Assembly (NCBI GenBank): GCA_964574705.1
Contig: CAZNOO010000028.1
Coordinates: 1 to 19,086, forward strand
Direction of reading: 5' to 3'
Source: JAHIVB01 sp964574705
GTDB lineage: Bacteria > Bacillota_I > Bacilli_A > Izemoplasmatales > Hujiaoplasmataceae
DNA length: 19,086 bases
In this document: positions 1 through 8,879 of the stretch, one piece after another
Position numbering within the stretch: position 1 is the stretch's first letter
How the letters are laid out: each line of letters opens with the position of its first letter
The notes under the pieces: model-generated
Databases searched by the model: none
Seen by the model: only the letters and a program-made list of their open reading frames with translations
What the model was told of the DNA's origin: nothing
Translations under genes and position numbers: made by a program

Positions 1-1349
1 TCATCATTAAACTCTTTTAAATTATTAATATCAATCAGAACAACCGTCATGATTGATTTTGTCTTTTCACAAGCTCTTAAATTAGATTCAAGCATCTTAT
101 TGAAATATCTTCGAGTATAAACTTTAGTCAACTCATCAAATTTAGATGGCAGGATGGTTTGTTCATAAAGTTTATGAATCGAAATAACGATTTCAACTTC
201 TTTGGTAAACTGTTTCATCAATTCCATATCACGTTCGTCAAAAATATCATTAGAGTCAAAATTATCCAGATTCAATGATCCAAAAAACTCACCATTATAT
301 TTGAAAGAGCAAGACAGGCATGATTTTGCGACTCCTGCAGCTGCAAAGTTCAATGCATCATTCTTTTCCTTGCTGATATTAATTTGGTCAAAAACTTCCA
401 AATTCTTTATAATCGTCGGTTGGTATTTATCTTCCAATTTTGATTGAAACAAGTCCTCAAGAGTCAGCGTGATGTTTTGTAATTTTTTTAAATCGTATTT
501 AACGGCGGCTTTAAACTCCATGAATTCTCCATTATATACAAGTACGCTGCCGGCTTGAGATTTCGGAATCAACCTGATGGCTTCTTCTAGTACTAATTGA
601 AGTACGTCTTCCAATCGGTCATTTTTCAAAATCTCCATTGTTGAAGCAATAATGGATTCAGTAACCTGGTTGCTTTCGTTAAGTTCATTGTATGCTTTTT
701 CTAATTTTTCCATGGATTCAGCCTGAAATGCGTTTTGCTTATCCAACTTTTCCAAAGAGTGTCTTTGGTGAATAAAGAGGTTGTAGTGAACTGAAGCATA
801 AACAAACCCCGATAGCGTCACCATGAAGGAAAGCCTTAAATCTGTAAAAAATAGAATTGAAAATCCGTGATACAGATACATCATCAGGTTAAACAGAACG
901 AATGAAGTTACAAACAGAACAAATCTTTTTCTTCTTGGATAAATTTGAACTAATGAAGCCGCAATGACTGCGATGAAGAATGACTCAATCTGATTCGTTA
1001 CGCCTTGATAAGCATAACTGACATAAATACCTGAGAATACAATCGCAAACGGAAATAAATATAACAGTAGTTTGGCAAGAAAGGTTGTTTTCTTGATCCA
1101 ATTCTTAATAATCGATAAAAAGGCAATAAAAGACAAGACCATCATTATCACAACAATCAGGAATGGCGTCTTTGAATGAATCATTTCGGGAAGAACAACA
1201 AAATAACTGACGAGTTCAACTAGAAAAATAAGAACTGCAGTCAGCGTGCTTAAAATCAGGTCATAGTCAAACTGGCTGTGCCCAACTGTCATGTCGCTAA
1301 TCATCTTGATTAGCTTTTTCACTTGTAGTTTTATATTCTTCAAATTCAT
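1..1349 (-). CDS. Membrane-anchored GAF-like/GGDEF signalling protein (putative diguanylate cyclase), 3' end cut by window edge
   Basis: Reading the minus strand from 1349 to the left edge gives 449 open codons. Residues ~20-215 hold about six hydrophobic segments (for example LILSTLTAVLIFLVELVSYF), followed by a charged helical linker and a GAF-like domain at ~228-390. A GGDEF domain starts at F404 (FDELTKVYTRRYF, the family's LTGLYNRRYF element), with the metal-binding Asp at 440 in DINNLKEFND. The GGDEF signature itself lies outside the window, so cyclase activity is inferred; a family member would make cyclic di-GMP from GTP at the membrane. C344 and C347 form a CLSC pair in the GAF-like part. 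The start is ambiguous. ATG 1349 lies only 2 nt from the AAAGG site (1356-1352), whereas the in-frame TTG at 1343 has 8-nt spacing and may be the true start. The gene has its own promoter and is separated from rpoC by a terminator. Confidence 0.85.
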   Translation of the reverse strand, partial: MNLKNIKLQVKKLIKMISDMTVGHSQFDYDLILSTLTAVLIFLVELVSYFVVLPEMIHSKTPFLIVVIMMVLSFIAFLSIIKNWIKKTTFLAKLLLYLFPFAIVFSGIYVSYAYQGVTNQIESFFIAVIAASLVQIYPRRKRFVLFVTSFVLFNLMMYLYHGFSILFFTDLRLSFMVTLSGFVYASVHYNLFIHQRHSLEKLDKQNAFQAESMEKLEKAYNELNESNQVTESIIASTMEILKNDRLEDVLQLVLEEAIRLIPKSQAGSVLVYNGEFMEFKAAVKYDLKKLQNITLTLEDLFQSKLEDKYQPTIIKNLEVFDQINISKEKNDALNFAAAGVAKSCLSCSFKYNGEFFGSLNLDNFDSNDIFDERDMELMKQFTKEVEIVISIHKLYEQTILPSKFDELTKVYTRRYFNKMLESNLRACEKTKSIMTVVLIDINNLKEFND

Positions 1350-1372
1350 CACCTTTACAGTGCGTCGAAACC

Positions 1373-1401
1373 ATTATACAATAAAATTGAAATTCATACA
1401 A
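1373..1401 (-). promoter_or_regulatory. Sigma-A-type promoter for the GGDEF gene
   Basis: The minus strand has a -35 of TTGTAT (1401-1396), a 17-nt spacer and a perfect -10 of TATAAT (1378-1373). The predicted transcript would start near 1366 and have a leader of only ~17-23 nt before the start codon. The promoter begins about 20 bp after the rpoBC terminator T-run, so the gene appears to be an independent transcription unit. Confidence 0.7.
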
Positions 1402-1420
1402 CTTTCTTTTAACTTCAAAG

Positions 1421-1450
1421 AAAAAATCCGAAGGATTTCCTTCGGATTTT
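1421..1450 (-). terminator. Rho-independent terminator after rpoC
   Basis: A perfect 12-bp inverted repeat (AAAATCCGAAGG at 1423-1434 and CCTTCGGATTTT at 1439-1450) encloses a 4-nt loop. On the minus strand the stem runs into a T tract (complement of the A run at 1421-1426). It lies 18 bp after the rpoC stop codon and ends the rpoBC transcript. Confidence 0.92.
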
Positions 1451-1467
1451 ACTTAGTAATTTTTCAA

Positions 1468-4400
1468 TTATTCTTCAAAATCTGCGTATAAGTCTTCTTC
1501 TTCTTCAGGCATTTCATATTCTAGTTTTGTGTGTCTTAGAATACCGGTTCCTGCTGGAATCAAACCACCGATGATGACGTTTTCCTTGAGTCCAAGAAGT
1601 GGATCGGATTTACCTCTTATGGCAGCATCTGTAAGTACTCTTGTTGTTTCTTGGAAAGATGCGGCTGATAGGAAGGAATCGCTTCTCAAACTTGCTTTTG
1701 TGATTCCAAGAAGCACAGGTTTTGCAATCGCCGGACGAAGTCCTTCTGCGAAAGCTTTTTTGTTGGCTTCGATAAAATCATTAACAGAAATTTGAGATCC
1801 TGGAAGCAACTCGGTATCGCCTTCCAAGATGACATTGAGTCTTCTTGTCATTTGACGAATGATGATTTCAATGTGCTTGTCGGAAATATCAACACCTTGT
1901 GAGCGATAAACCTTTTGAACTTCCTTCAAAATGTATTGTTGAACGGAAGGCATGTCCGCAACACGCAACAATTCTTTCGGGTCGATTGCGCCTTCAGTCA
2001 ACTGCATTCCCGCTTTGACTTCTTGACCTTTTTCAACCAAGGATTGTACGTTGCTATTGGTTTCATATTTTTTTGCTTCAATGTCGTTTCCGACATAGAT
2101 AATGAATCTTTCCTCAACCGGAACGATGTCTGTAACGATTCCGTTGATTTCGGATATAATTGCTTTTGCTTTTGATTTGCGGGCTTCGAACAATTCTTGA
2201 ACACGAGGCAGACCTTGTGTAATGTCGTCACCGGCAACGCCTCCTGTATGGAAGGTTCTCATTGTCAACTGCGTACCAGGCTCACCAATGGATTGGGCAG
2301 CAATGGTTCCTACAGATTCTCCAACTTCGGCTTTGTTTCCGGTTGCTAGATTCTGTCCGTAACATTTGCGGCAAATTCCAACATGAGCTGTACAAGTGAG
2401 TGCAGTACGAATTGGCACTTCAATGGCTTTTCTCTTTTCAGGATTGGTCGGGTCAGATGGATCCCAAGCGGATTCAACAATGGCCTTTGCAATTTCTTCG
2501 GAAATATATTTTCCTTTTTTAATCAAGATTTCGCCAGTAAATGGATGAATATAGTTTGTTGAAGTATAACGGCCAAGGATACGATCAAATAATGATTCGA
2601 TTTCTTTTCCATCTCTGTCGAGAATAGCTTTGACACGTACGCCTTTGTCAGTTCCGCAATCTTCTTCAGTAATAACAACGTCTTGGCTGACATCGACAAG
2701 TCTTCTGGTTAAATATCCGGACTCAGCTGTTTTTAAAGCGGTATCGGTTGATCCTTTTCTCGCACCATGGGTTGAGATAAAGAACTCGCTCATTGTGAGT
2801 CCCTCACGGAAGGATGCCTTAATTGGAAGTTCAATGGTTCCACCACTCGGGTTGGCCATCAATCCACGCATACCAGCAAGCTGTGTAAAGTTTGAAATGT
2901 TACCACGGGCACCGGAGTCGGACATCATGAAAATATGGTTTTCATGATCTTGTTCGATTTCCAAGCCCTTTTGGATTTCATCTTTTGCTTTCGCCCATTC
3001 GTCGATGACGAGTTTGGAGCGTTCAGAATCTGTTAACATACCCATGTCGTAAAGTTCTGAAATTTCATCGACTTTAGCGTCATGAGCATCAAGGATTTCT
3101 TTCTTTTTTGAATAAACCTTTACATCAGAAGCCGCGACTGTAATTCCTGCAATGGTCGAGTACTTGAATCCGATGTTTTTCATCTTGTCAAGCATCTTTG
3201 AAGTCTCGTTGATTTTGTATACTGCAAAAATCTGAGCAATAATCATTGAGAGGAATTTCTTCTTAAAAGGAGAAACAACTTCCATTTTTGAAATGGCTTC
3301 TTTGACGTTCGTACCAGGAGCTAGGAAATAAATCTCCGGAGTTTTTTCGACAAGGTTTAATTGAGTCGGTTCATTAATATAAGGAAAAGACTCAGGTAAG
3401 ATTGTATTGAATATCAATTTCCCAGGCGTCGTAACCATATAATGGTTTTGGAACTTCTCTGGAATGTTTCTTGAAAGCGAAGCCACTTTGATCGCGATTC
3501 TAGTATGAAGTGTTACACGCTTGTTTTCATAAGCAAGTATGACTTCATTCACATCTTTATAAACGCTGCCTTCTCCTTCTAGTCCAGCTTTTTCAAGTGT
3601 TAGATAGTAGTTTCCAAGAACCATGTCCTGTGATGGGGTAACGATTGGTTTACCATCTTTTGGAGCAAGGATGTTGTTGGAGGCTAGCATCAAAACGCGA
3701 GCTTCAGCTTGTGCTTCTTCGGATAAAGGAACGTGAACTGCCATTTGGTCTCCGTCAAAGTCGGCATTGAATGCCGTCGTAACGAGCGGATGCAAACGAA
3801 TTGCTTTTCCTTCAACAAGGATAGGCTCGAAAGCCTGAATTCCAAGTCTATGAAGTGTCGGCGCACGGTTCAAAAGAACAGGATGTTCTCTGATTACGTC
3901 TTCGAGTACTGCCCAAATGCGACCGTCTAGTTTTTCAATATATTGTTTTGCCATTCTGATATTTGCGGCAATGCCTCTAGAGATCATTTCGCGAATAACA
4001 AAAGGTTTGAACAGGATGATTGCCATTTCTTTAGGCAATCCGCATTGATACATTTCAAGGTCCGGTCCAACAACGATAACGCTACGTCCGGAATAGTCAA
4101 CGCGTTTTCCAAGCAAGTTTTGGCGGAAGCGTCCTTGTTTACCTCTAAGCATGTCTGATAATGATTTAAGAGCGCGATTACGTTCCACAACCACTTTTCT
4201 TCCACGTTTTGAGTTGTCAATCAAAGCGTCTACCGCTTCTTGCAACATCCGTTTTTCATTCTTCGTAATCAGGTGCGGAGCACCTTGTTCGAATTGGCGT
4301 TTCAAACGGTTGTTTCTGTTTAGAATTCTTCTGTAAAGATCGTTTAAGTCGGTCGTTGCGAAACGTCCACCATCAAGTTGAACCATCGGACGTAAATCTG

Positions 4401-5103
4401 GCGGAATGACTGGCAGAACATCTAAAACCATCCATTCTGGAAGGTTGTCGCTGTTTTTGAATGCTTCGACGACATTCAATCTTTTAATAATTTTTTCTCT
4501 TCTTTGTTTTGAAGCGGTTTTGAGTTCGATTCGCAAATTCAATGTTTCTCTTTCAAGGTCGATTTTCTTGAGTAAAAACTTGACGGCTTCGGCACCTGTA
4601 AGAGCTTTAAATCTTGAACCGTATTCAAAATAATAATGTGTATAGTCGGCTTCGGAAAGAATCTGTTTGAATGACAAATCAGTATCTCCTGGGTCCACTA
4701 CGATGTAAGAAGCCAAATAAACGACTTCTTCCAAATCTTTCGATTTAATGTCTAAAAGGATTGCAAGTCTGGATGGACTATTTCTCAAGTACCACGCATG
4801 GACGACGGGAGCTGCAAGTTCAATGTGCCCCATCCGTTCTCTACGGACTTTGCTTTCCGTGTATTCTACGCCACAAACTGGGCATTTTTTTCCAGGATGA
4901 GCGCTTCTTTTTGATTTGTTTGAGCAAGCGCATTGGTAATCTTTGGTCGGTCCAAAGATGACCTCACAAAACAATCCGTCTTTTTCTGGCTTCAAAGTCC
5001 GGTAATTGATTGTTTCATGTTTCTTAACTTCACCATACGACCAACTTCTGATTTCTTCAGGAGAAGCGAGTCTGATTTTTAAATGGGAATATTTTTGACT
5101 CAT
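1468..5103 (-). CDS. rpoC: DNA-directed RNA polymerase subunit beta'
   Basis: This is the 1,211-residue largest subunit of core RNA polymerase, close in length to Bacillota homologues. The N-terminal zinc-binding cysteines are C58, C60, C74 and C77. The catalytic Mg2+ loop NADFDGD is at 446-452 with all three aspartates present. The second zinc site is C816, C904, C911 and C914, matching the four-Cys site of E. coli beta'. The bridge-helix/trigger-loop region (AQSIGEPGTQLTMRTFHTGG) follows. The C-terminus is acidic (EEEEDLYADFEE). ATG 5103 is the first in-frame start, because an in-frame TGA lies immediately upstream; an AAAGG site precedes it. It lies 19 nt downstream of rpoB and is co-transcribed with it. 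The stop is TAA, followed by a strong terminator. Confidence 0.99.
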   Translation of the reverse strand: MSQKYSHLKIRLASPEEIRSWSYGEVKKHETINYRTLKPEKDGLFCEVIFGPTKDYQCACSNKSKRSAHPGKKCPVCGVEYTESKVRRERMGHIELAAPVVHAWYLRNSPSRLAILLDIKSKDLEEVVYLASYIVVDPGDTDLSFKQILSEADYTHYYFEYGSRFKALTGAEAVKFLLKKIDLERETLNLRIELKTASKQRREKIIKRLNVVEAFKNSDNLPEWMVLDVLPVIPPDLRPMVQLDGGRFATTDLNDLYRRILNRNNRLKRQFEQGAPHLITKNEKRMLQEAVDALIDNSKRGRKVVVERNRALKSLSDMLRGKQGRFRQNLLGKRVDYSGRSVIVVGPDLEMYQCGLPKEMAIILFKPFVIREMISRGIAANIRMAKQYIEKLDGRIWAVLEDVIREHPVLLNRAPTLHRLGIQAFEPILVEGKAIRLHPLVTTAFNADFDGDQMAVHVPLSEEAQAEARVLMLASNNILAPKDGKPIVTPSQDMVLGNYYLTLEKAGLEGEGSVYKDVNEVILAYENKRVTLHTRIAIKVASLSRNIPEKFQNHYMVTTPGKLIFNTILPESFPYINEPTQLNLVEKTPEIYFLAPGTNVKEAISKMEVVSPFKKKFLSMIIAQIFAVYKINETSKMLDKMKNIGFKYSTIAGITVAASDVKVYSKKKEILDAHDAKVDEISELYDMGMLTDSERSKLVIDEWAKAKDEIQKGLEIEQDHENHIFMMSDSGARGNISNFTQLAGMRGLMANPSGGTIELPIKASFREGLTMSEFFISTHGARKGSTDTALKTAESGYLTRRLVDVSQDVVITEEDCGTDKGVRVKAILDRDGKEIESLFDRILGRYTSTNYIHPFTGEILIKKGKYISEEIAKAIVESAWDPSDPTNPEKRKAIEVPIRTALTCTAHVGICRKCYGQNLATGNKAEVGESVGTIAAQSIGEPGTQLTMRTFHTGGVAGDDITQGLPRVQELFEARKSKAKAIISEINGIVTDIVPVEERFIIYVGNDIEAKKYETNSNVQSLVEKGQEVKAGMQLTEGAIDPKELLRVADMPSVQQYILKEVQKVYRSQGVDISDKHIEIIIRQMTRRLNVILEGDTELLPGSQISVNDFIEANKKAFAEGLRPAIAKPVLLGITKASLRSDSFLSAASFQETTRVLTDAAIRGKSDPLLGLKENVIIGGLIPAGTGILRHTKLEYEMPEEEEDLYADFEE

Positions 5104-5122
5104 TCACATTCACTACCTTTCT

Positions 5123-8100
5123 TTAGGATTTGAAACCATATTTTGTAATATAATCTTCAACTTCATCATCAACTAAGGAACGGTTGACTTCATTCAATCC
5201 TGTATCTCTGCTAATCAATTCTACGTAGATACCCAAAGAACGAAGTTCTCTTGTAAGTACGCGGAAGGATTCAGGAAGACTTGGATCTGGAATCGGTTGT
5301 CCATCGACAATCGCTCTAAAGACTTTGTTTCTTCCGATGATGTCATCAGATTTCACTGTAAGCATTTCTTGAAGCGTATAGGCAGCGCCATATGCTTCGA
5401 GCGCCCATACTTCCATTTCTCCGAAACGTTGTCCACCGTTTTGTGCTTTTCCACCCATTGGTTGCTGAGTGACTAAAGTGTACGGTCCTACGCTTCTTGC
5501 ATGTAGTTTGTCGTCGACCATATGGTCAAGTTTGATCATATACATAACGCCGACAGAAACTCTATTATCAAATCTTTCACCTGTGCGGCCGTCAAATAAG
5601 ACGTATTTTCCGTCCGGATCCATTTTTGCTTCTTTCATGATATCGTCAAGATCTTCTTGGGTAGCCCCGTCGAAAACCGGTGTTGCAACATGGATTCCAA
5701 GTAATTTAGCAGCCATGCCAAGATGAATTTCAAGGACCTGCCCGATGTTCATACGAGATGGAACGCCGAGTGGATTCAACATGATATCAACTGGAGTACC
5801 GTCTTCTAAGTATGGCATATCTTCGCTTGGAAGAATTTTGGAGATAACACCTTTGTTTCCATGGCGTCCAGCCATTTTGTCACCTTCGGAAATTTTCCGT
5901 TTTTGGACAATGTAGACTCTGACAACCGTGTTGACTCCAGGGGATAACTCATCTTTATCTCTAGTGAATACTTTGACTGAGTGGACAATTCCGCCTCCGC
6001 CATGAGGTACTCTTAAAGAGGTGTCGCGTACTTCTCTTGATTTTTCACCGAAAATGGCAAGTAATAGACGATCTTCAGGGGTTGGATCGGTAACACCTTT
6101 TGGTGTAACCTTACCGACTAAAATGTCGCCTTCCTTGACTTCGGCACCAGGAATGATGATTCCTTGTTCGTCAAGAAATTTTCTGCCCTCTTCACCAACG
6201 TTTGGAATTTCACGAGTAATCTCTTCTTTTCCAAGTTTTGTGTCTCTGGCTTCAATTTCGTACTTTTCAATATGAATCGATGTGTAAACGTCTTCTTTAA
6301 CCAAACGCTCGTTCATGATGACGGCGTCCTCATAATTATATCCGTTCCAAGTCATGAAGGCTACCACCACGTTGCGACCAAGAGCAAGCTCTCCGTCTTC
6401 CATGGATGGGCCGTCAGCAATGATGTCCCCGGCAGTAATCACTTCTCCCAATGTAACGATTGGTGTTTGATTGATGCAGGTTCCTTGATTGCTTCTCATG
6501 AATTTTTGTAATCGATATTCATCAAAACTTCCGTCTTCTAAACGAACTTTAATTTTCATACCATCAACGTATTCAACAACACCGGAATGTGCTGCAATTG
6601 TAGAGGTTCCGGAATCATGTGCTGTTTTATACTCAATACCCGTACCGACAAAAGGCGCTTCAGGTCTGAGTAGAGGAATAGCTTGACGCTGCATGTTCGC
6701 ACCCATCAAGGCGCGGTTCGCATCGTCATGCTCCAAGAAGGGAATACAAGCTGTTGAAACAGAAACGATCTGCTTAGGGGAAACGTCCATGTACTCACAT
6801 TTTTCTTTATCAAAAATCTTTGTTTCTCCTAGGTGTCTTGCGACAACTCTGTCTTCAGTAATTGTCATGTCGTCATTCAGTTTAACGTTCGCTTGAACAA
6901 TGATGAATTTGCGTTCTTGATCAGCGGTTAAGTAGTCGATTTCATTCGACACCTTTCCGGTTTCTTGATTAATTCTCAAGTAAGGTGTTTCCATGAATCC
7001 ATATTTGTTTACTTTGACATAGCATGCCAAACTGTTGATCAAACCGATGTTTTGACCTTCAGGTGTTTCAATTGGACAAATTCTGCCATAATGAGATTGA
7101 TGGACGTCACGAACTTCAAATCCTGCACGGTCTCTGGTAAGACCACCAGGTCCTAGAGCAGAGATTCTTCTCTTATGTGTAATTTCATCCAAAGGGTTGG
7201 TTTGTTGCATAAATTGAGAGAGCTGTGAACTTCCAAAGAATTCTTTCAATGAAGAAGTCAGTGGACGAATGTTCACTAGGTTTTGCGGGGTCATTTCTTT
7301 GGATTCTTTCGTTGACATTCTGTCTTTGACGTTTTTCTCCATTTTCGCTAGACCGATACGGAATTGGTTTTTCAACAATTCCCCAATCAGTCTCAAACGA
7401 CGGTTGCCTAAATGGTCAATGTCGTCAAGTGAACCGATTCTGTCAAATAGATTCAAGTAATAGGAAATGCTCGCAATGATGTCGCTTGTCGAGATGTGAA
7501 GTCTGGTTTCGAAGGAATTATTTCCAATCAGACGAACTTCCTGACGATTACCATTCACAGCCATTTTTAAATCTAGGATTTCGACATAGCAGTCTCTAAT
7601 AACGTTTTCGATGAAATCTTCATTAGAATTTTCTTGAGGCAATTCTTTTCTAGCTTCTCTGTCCAAATGGATTTGAAGCTCTTTTTCAAGTTGTTCGTCA
7701 AAAACGACTCTTTGAGTGTAAAGATGACGAACTTTGGCGATTTCTTTTAAAATCGTCTTGTCAAGAACTTGATTCTTTGTGAAAAGTATTTCGCCAGTTT
7801 CATTGTTAACGATGTCTTTGGCAAGGGAAACTTCCACACCACGATCTAGAAGTTGACGAATTCTCGTAATGACGTCCAATTTTTGGTTGATTTTGAATCT
7901 ACCGACTTCTGCTAAGTCATAACGTTTTTCGTCAAAGAGCCTAGAAACGAAGAAGCTTCTAGCGCCTTCAAGTGTTGCAGTTTCACCTTGTCTGATTTTC
8001 GAATAGACTTCTTTCATCGCATCTTCGCTGTTAAGTGTAAGGTCTTTTTCGAATGTGTTTTTCAGTAATTCGTTATCGCCAAAAAGATTAAAGATTTGAT

Positions 8101-8749
8101 TTTCCGTAGAAAGTCCTAGTGCTTTAATCATTGTTGTTAAGTATATTTTTTTTGAGCGGTCAATCTTTGCATAAAGAATGTCTTTTGAACCCATCTCGTA
8201 TTCAAGCCATGCACCTCTAGTAGGAATTACTTGGCCTAAATATTTTCTTTGAAGTGTTTTTTTGTCAACCTCTTCAGAATAGAATACTCCAGAGCTGCGA
8301 ACGATTTGACTGACGATAACACGTTCGGAACCATTTATAATGAATGTTCCTACCGGGGTCATCATTGGAATATCGCCCATGAAGATTCGTTGTTCTTTAA
8401 TTGAGTCCGCAGCGATAACTTCGCCGGATTCCGGGTCAACTTGATCTTTGTTTCTAAGCTGTACTTGAACCTTTAAAGGACAAGAATAAGTCAAGTCCTT
8501 TTCTTTACATTCTTCAACAGTATATTTTGGACTCTCTAGCTCGTAATCCTTAAAATACAATTCAAGATTTTCAGTAAAGTTGGTAATAGGTGAGATGTCG
8601 ACAAATAACTCTTTGAGTCCGTTTTCGACAAACCACTCAAAAGAAGAAGTTTGTACTTCTATCAAATTTGGAAGCTCCACATTTGATTTTACACGTGAGT
8701 AATTTCTTCTAGTTCGCTTTTTTCCGTATGTAACGGTTTTGTAATCCAC
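5123..8749 (-). CDS. rpoB: DNA-directed RNA polymerase subunit beta
   Basis: This is the 1,208-residue beta subunit, which forms the catalytic cleft with beta'. It starts at GTG (8749), preceded by a GGGGTGAT site with suitable spacing. Conserved blocks in order include GSERVIVSQIVRSSGVFY, the rifampicin-pocket block beginning SSQLSQFM, CPIETPEGQNIGLINSL, NALMGANMQRQ-type (here NRALMGANMQRQ), the GDKMAGRHGNKGV block and the C-terminal FGEMEVWALEAYGAAYTLQE. The residue aligned with E. coli D516 is Gln (residue 515, codon 7205-7207), and that aligned with S522 is Asp. H526, R529, S531 and L533 equivalents are retained. The gene has its own promoter just after the upstream methyltransferase gene and is followed by rpoC. 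Confidence 0.99.
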   Translation of the reverse strand: MDYKTVTYGKKRTRRNYSRVKSNVELPNLIEVQTSSFEWFVENGLKELFVDISPITNFTENLELYFKDYELESPKYTVEECKEKDLTYSCPLKVQVQLRNKDQVDPESGEVIAADSIKEQRIFMGDIPMMTPVGTFIINGSERVIVSQIVRSSGVFYSEEVDKKTLQRKYLGQVIPTRGAWLEYEMGSKDILYAKIDRSKKIYLTTMIKALGLSTENQIFNLFGDNELLKNTFEKDLTLNSEDAMKEVYSKIRQGETATLEGARSFFVSRLFDEKRYDLAEVGRFKINQKLDVITRIRQLLDRGVEVSLAKDIVNNETGEILFTKNQVLDKTILKEIAKVRHLYTQRVVFDEQLEKELQIHLDREARKELPQENSNEDFIENVIRDCYVEILDLKMAVNGNRQEVRLIGNNSFETRLHISTSDIIASISYYLNLFDRIGSLDDIDHLGNRRLRLIGELLKNQFRIGLAKMEKNVKDRMSTKESKEMTPQNLVNIRPLTSSLKEFFGSSQLSQFMQQTNPLDEITHKRRISALGPGGLTRDRAGFEVRDVHQSHYGRICPIETPEGQNIGLINSLACYVKVNKYGFMETPYLRINQETGKVSNEIDYLTADQERKFIIVQANVKLNDDMTITEDRVVARHLGETKIFDKEKCEYMDVSPKQIVSVSTACIPFLEHDDANRALMGANMQRQAIPLLRPEAPFVGTGIEYKTAHDSGTSTIAAHSGVVEYVDGMKIKVRLEDGSFDEYRLQKFMRSNQGTCINQTPIVTLGEVITAGDIIADGPSMEDGELALGRNVVVAFMTWNGYNYEDAVIMNERLVKEDVYTSIHIEKYEIEARDTKLGKEEITREIPNVGEEGRKFLDEQGIIIPGAEVKEGDILVGKVTPKGVTDPTPEDRLLLAIFGEKSREVRDTSLRVPHGGGGIVHSVKVFTRDKDELSPGVNTVVRVYIVQKRKISEGDKMAGRHGNKGVISKILPSEDMPYLEDGTPVDIMLNPLGVPSRMNIGQVLEIHLGMAAKLLGIHVATPVFDGATQEDLDDIMKEAKMDPDGKYVLFDGRTGERFDNRVSVGVMYMIKLDHMVDDKLHARSVGPYTLVTQQPMGGKAQNGGQRFGEMEVWALEAYGAAYTLQEMLTVKSDDIIGRNKVFRAIVDGQPIPDPSLPESFRVLTRELRSLGIYVELISRDTGLNEVNRSLVDDEVEDYITKYGFKS

Positions 8750-8812
8750 AAAATCACCCCAAATTAAATTTATTATTAAAGAAATAACAAGACATTATCA
8801 CAAAACATGCAA

Positions 8813-8834
8813 AAATGCGCATTCTATCGCATTT
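8813..8834 (-). other. Short hairpin at the 5' end of the rpoB transcript
   Basis: AAATGCG (8834-8828) and CGCATTT (8819-8813) form a 7-bp stem around an 8-nt loop, followed by a T run. The predicted rpoB transcription start (~8832) lies inside the first arm, so it would be a weak 5'-terminal hairpin rather than a convincing attenuator. A regulatory role is unproven. Confidence 0.25.
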
Positions 8835-8867
8835 AAATATTTTATCATAGCCTTGTCAAATAGTCAA
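8831..8867 (-). promoter_or_regulatory. Promoter(s) for rpoB-rpoC
   Basis: The best match is -35 TTGACT (8867-8862), a 17-nt spacer and -10 TAAAAT (8844-8839) with an extended TGA just before the -10. A second candidate is offset by 8 bp: TTGACA (8859-8854), 17 nt, TTAAAT (8836-8831). The first -35 overlaps the last base region of the methyltransferase stop codon. The predicted 5' leader is ~80 nt. This gives the polymerase genes transcription that is independent of the ribosomal-protein genes upstream. Confidence 0.75.
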
Positions 8868-8879
8868 TCACATTTGACA
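8854..8879 (-). repeat. Inverted repeat over the rpoB promoter -35 region
   Basis: Perfect 8-bp arms TGTCAAAT (8879-8872) and ATTTGACA (8861-8854) are separated by 10 bp, so the arm centres are ~18 bp apart. The left arm encodes the last codons of the methyltransferase gene and the right arm contains one candidate -35 (TTGACA). No T tract follows, so it is not a terminator. It could be an operator; arms of this length also occur by chance in a window this size. Confidence 0.4.

Noticed and set aside
202..447. 81-codon plus-strand open frame at the left end
   Set aside because: The opposite strand encodes the GAF-like part of a clear GGDEF-family protein, so this is a shadow.
6164..6511. 115-codon plus-strand open frame inside rpoB
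   Set aside because: It is antisense to conserved rpoB sequence, has no recognisable family, and no promoter or Shine-Dalgarno sequence was seen.
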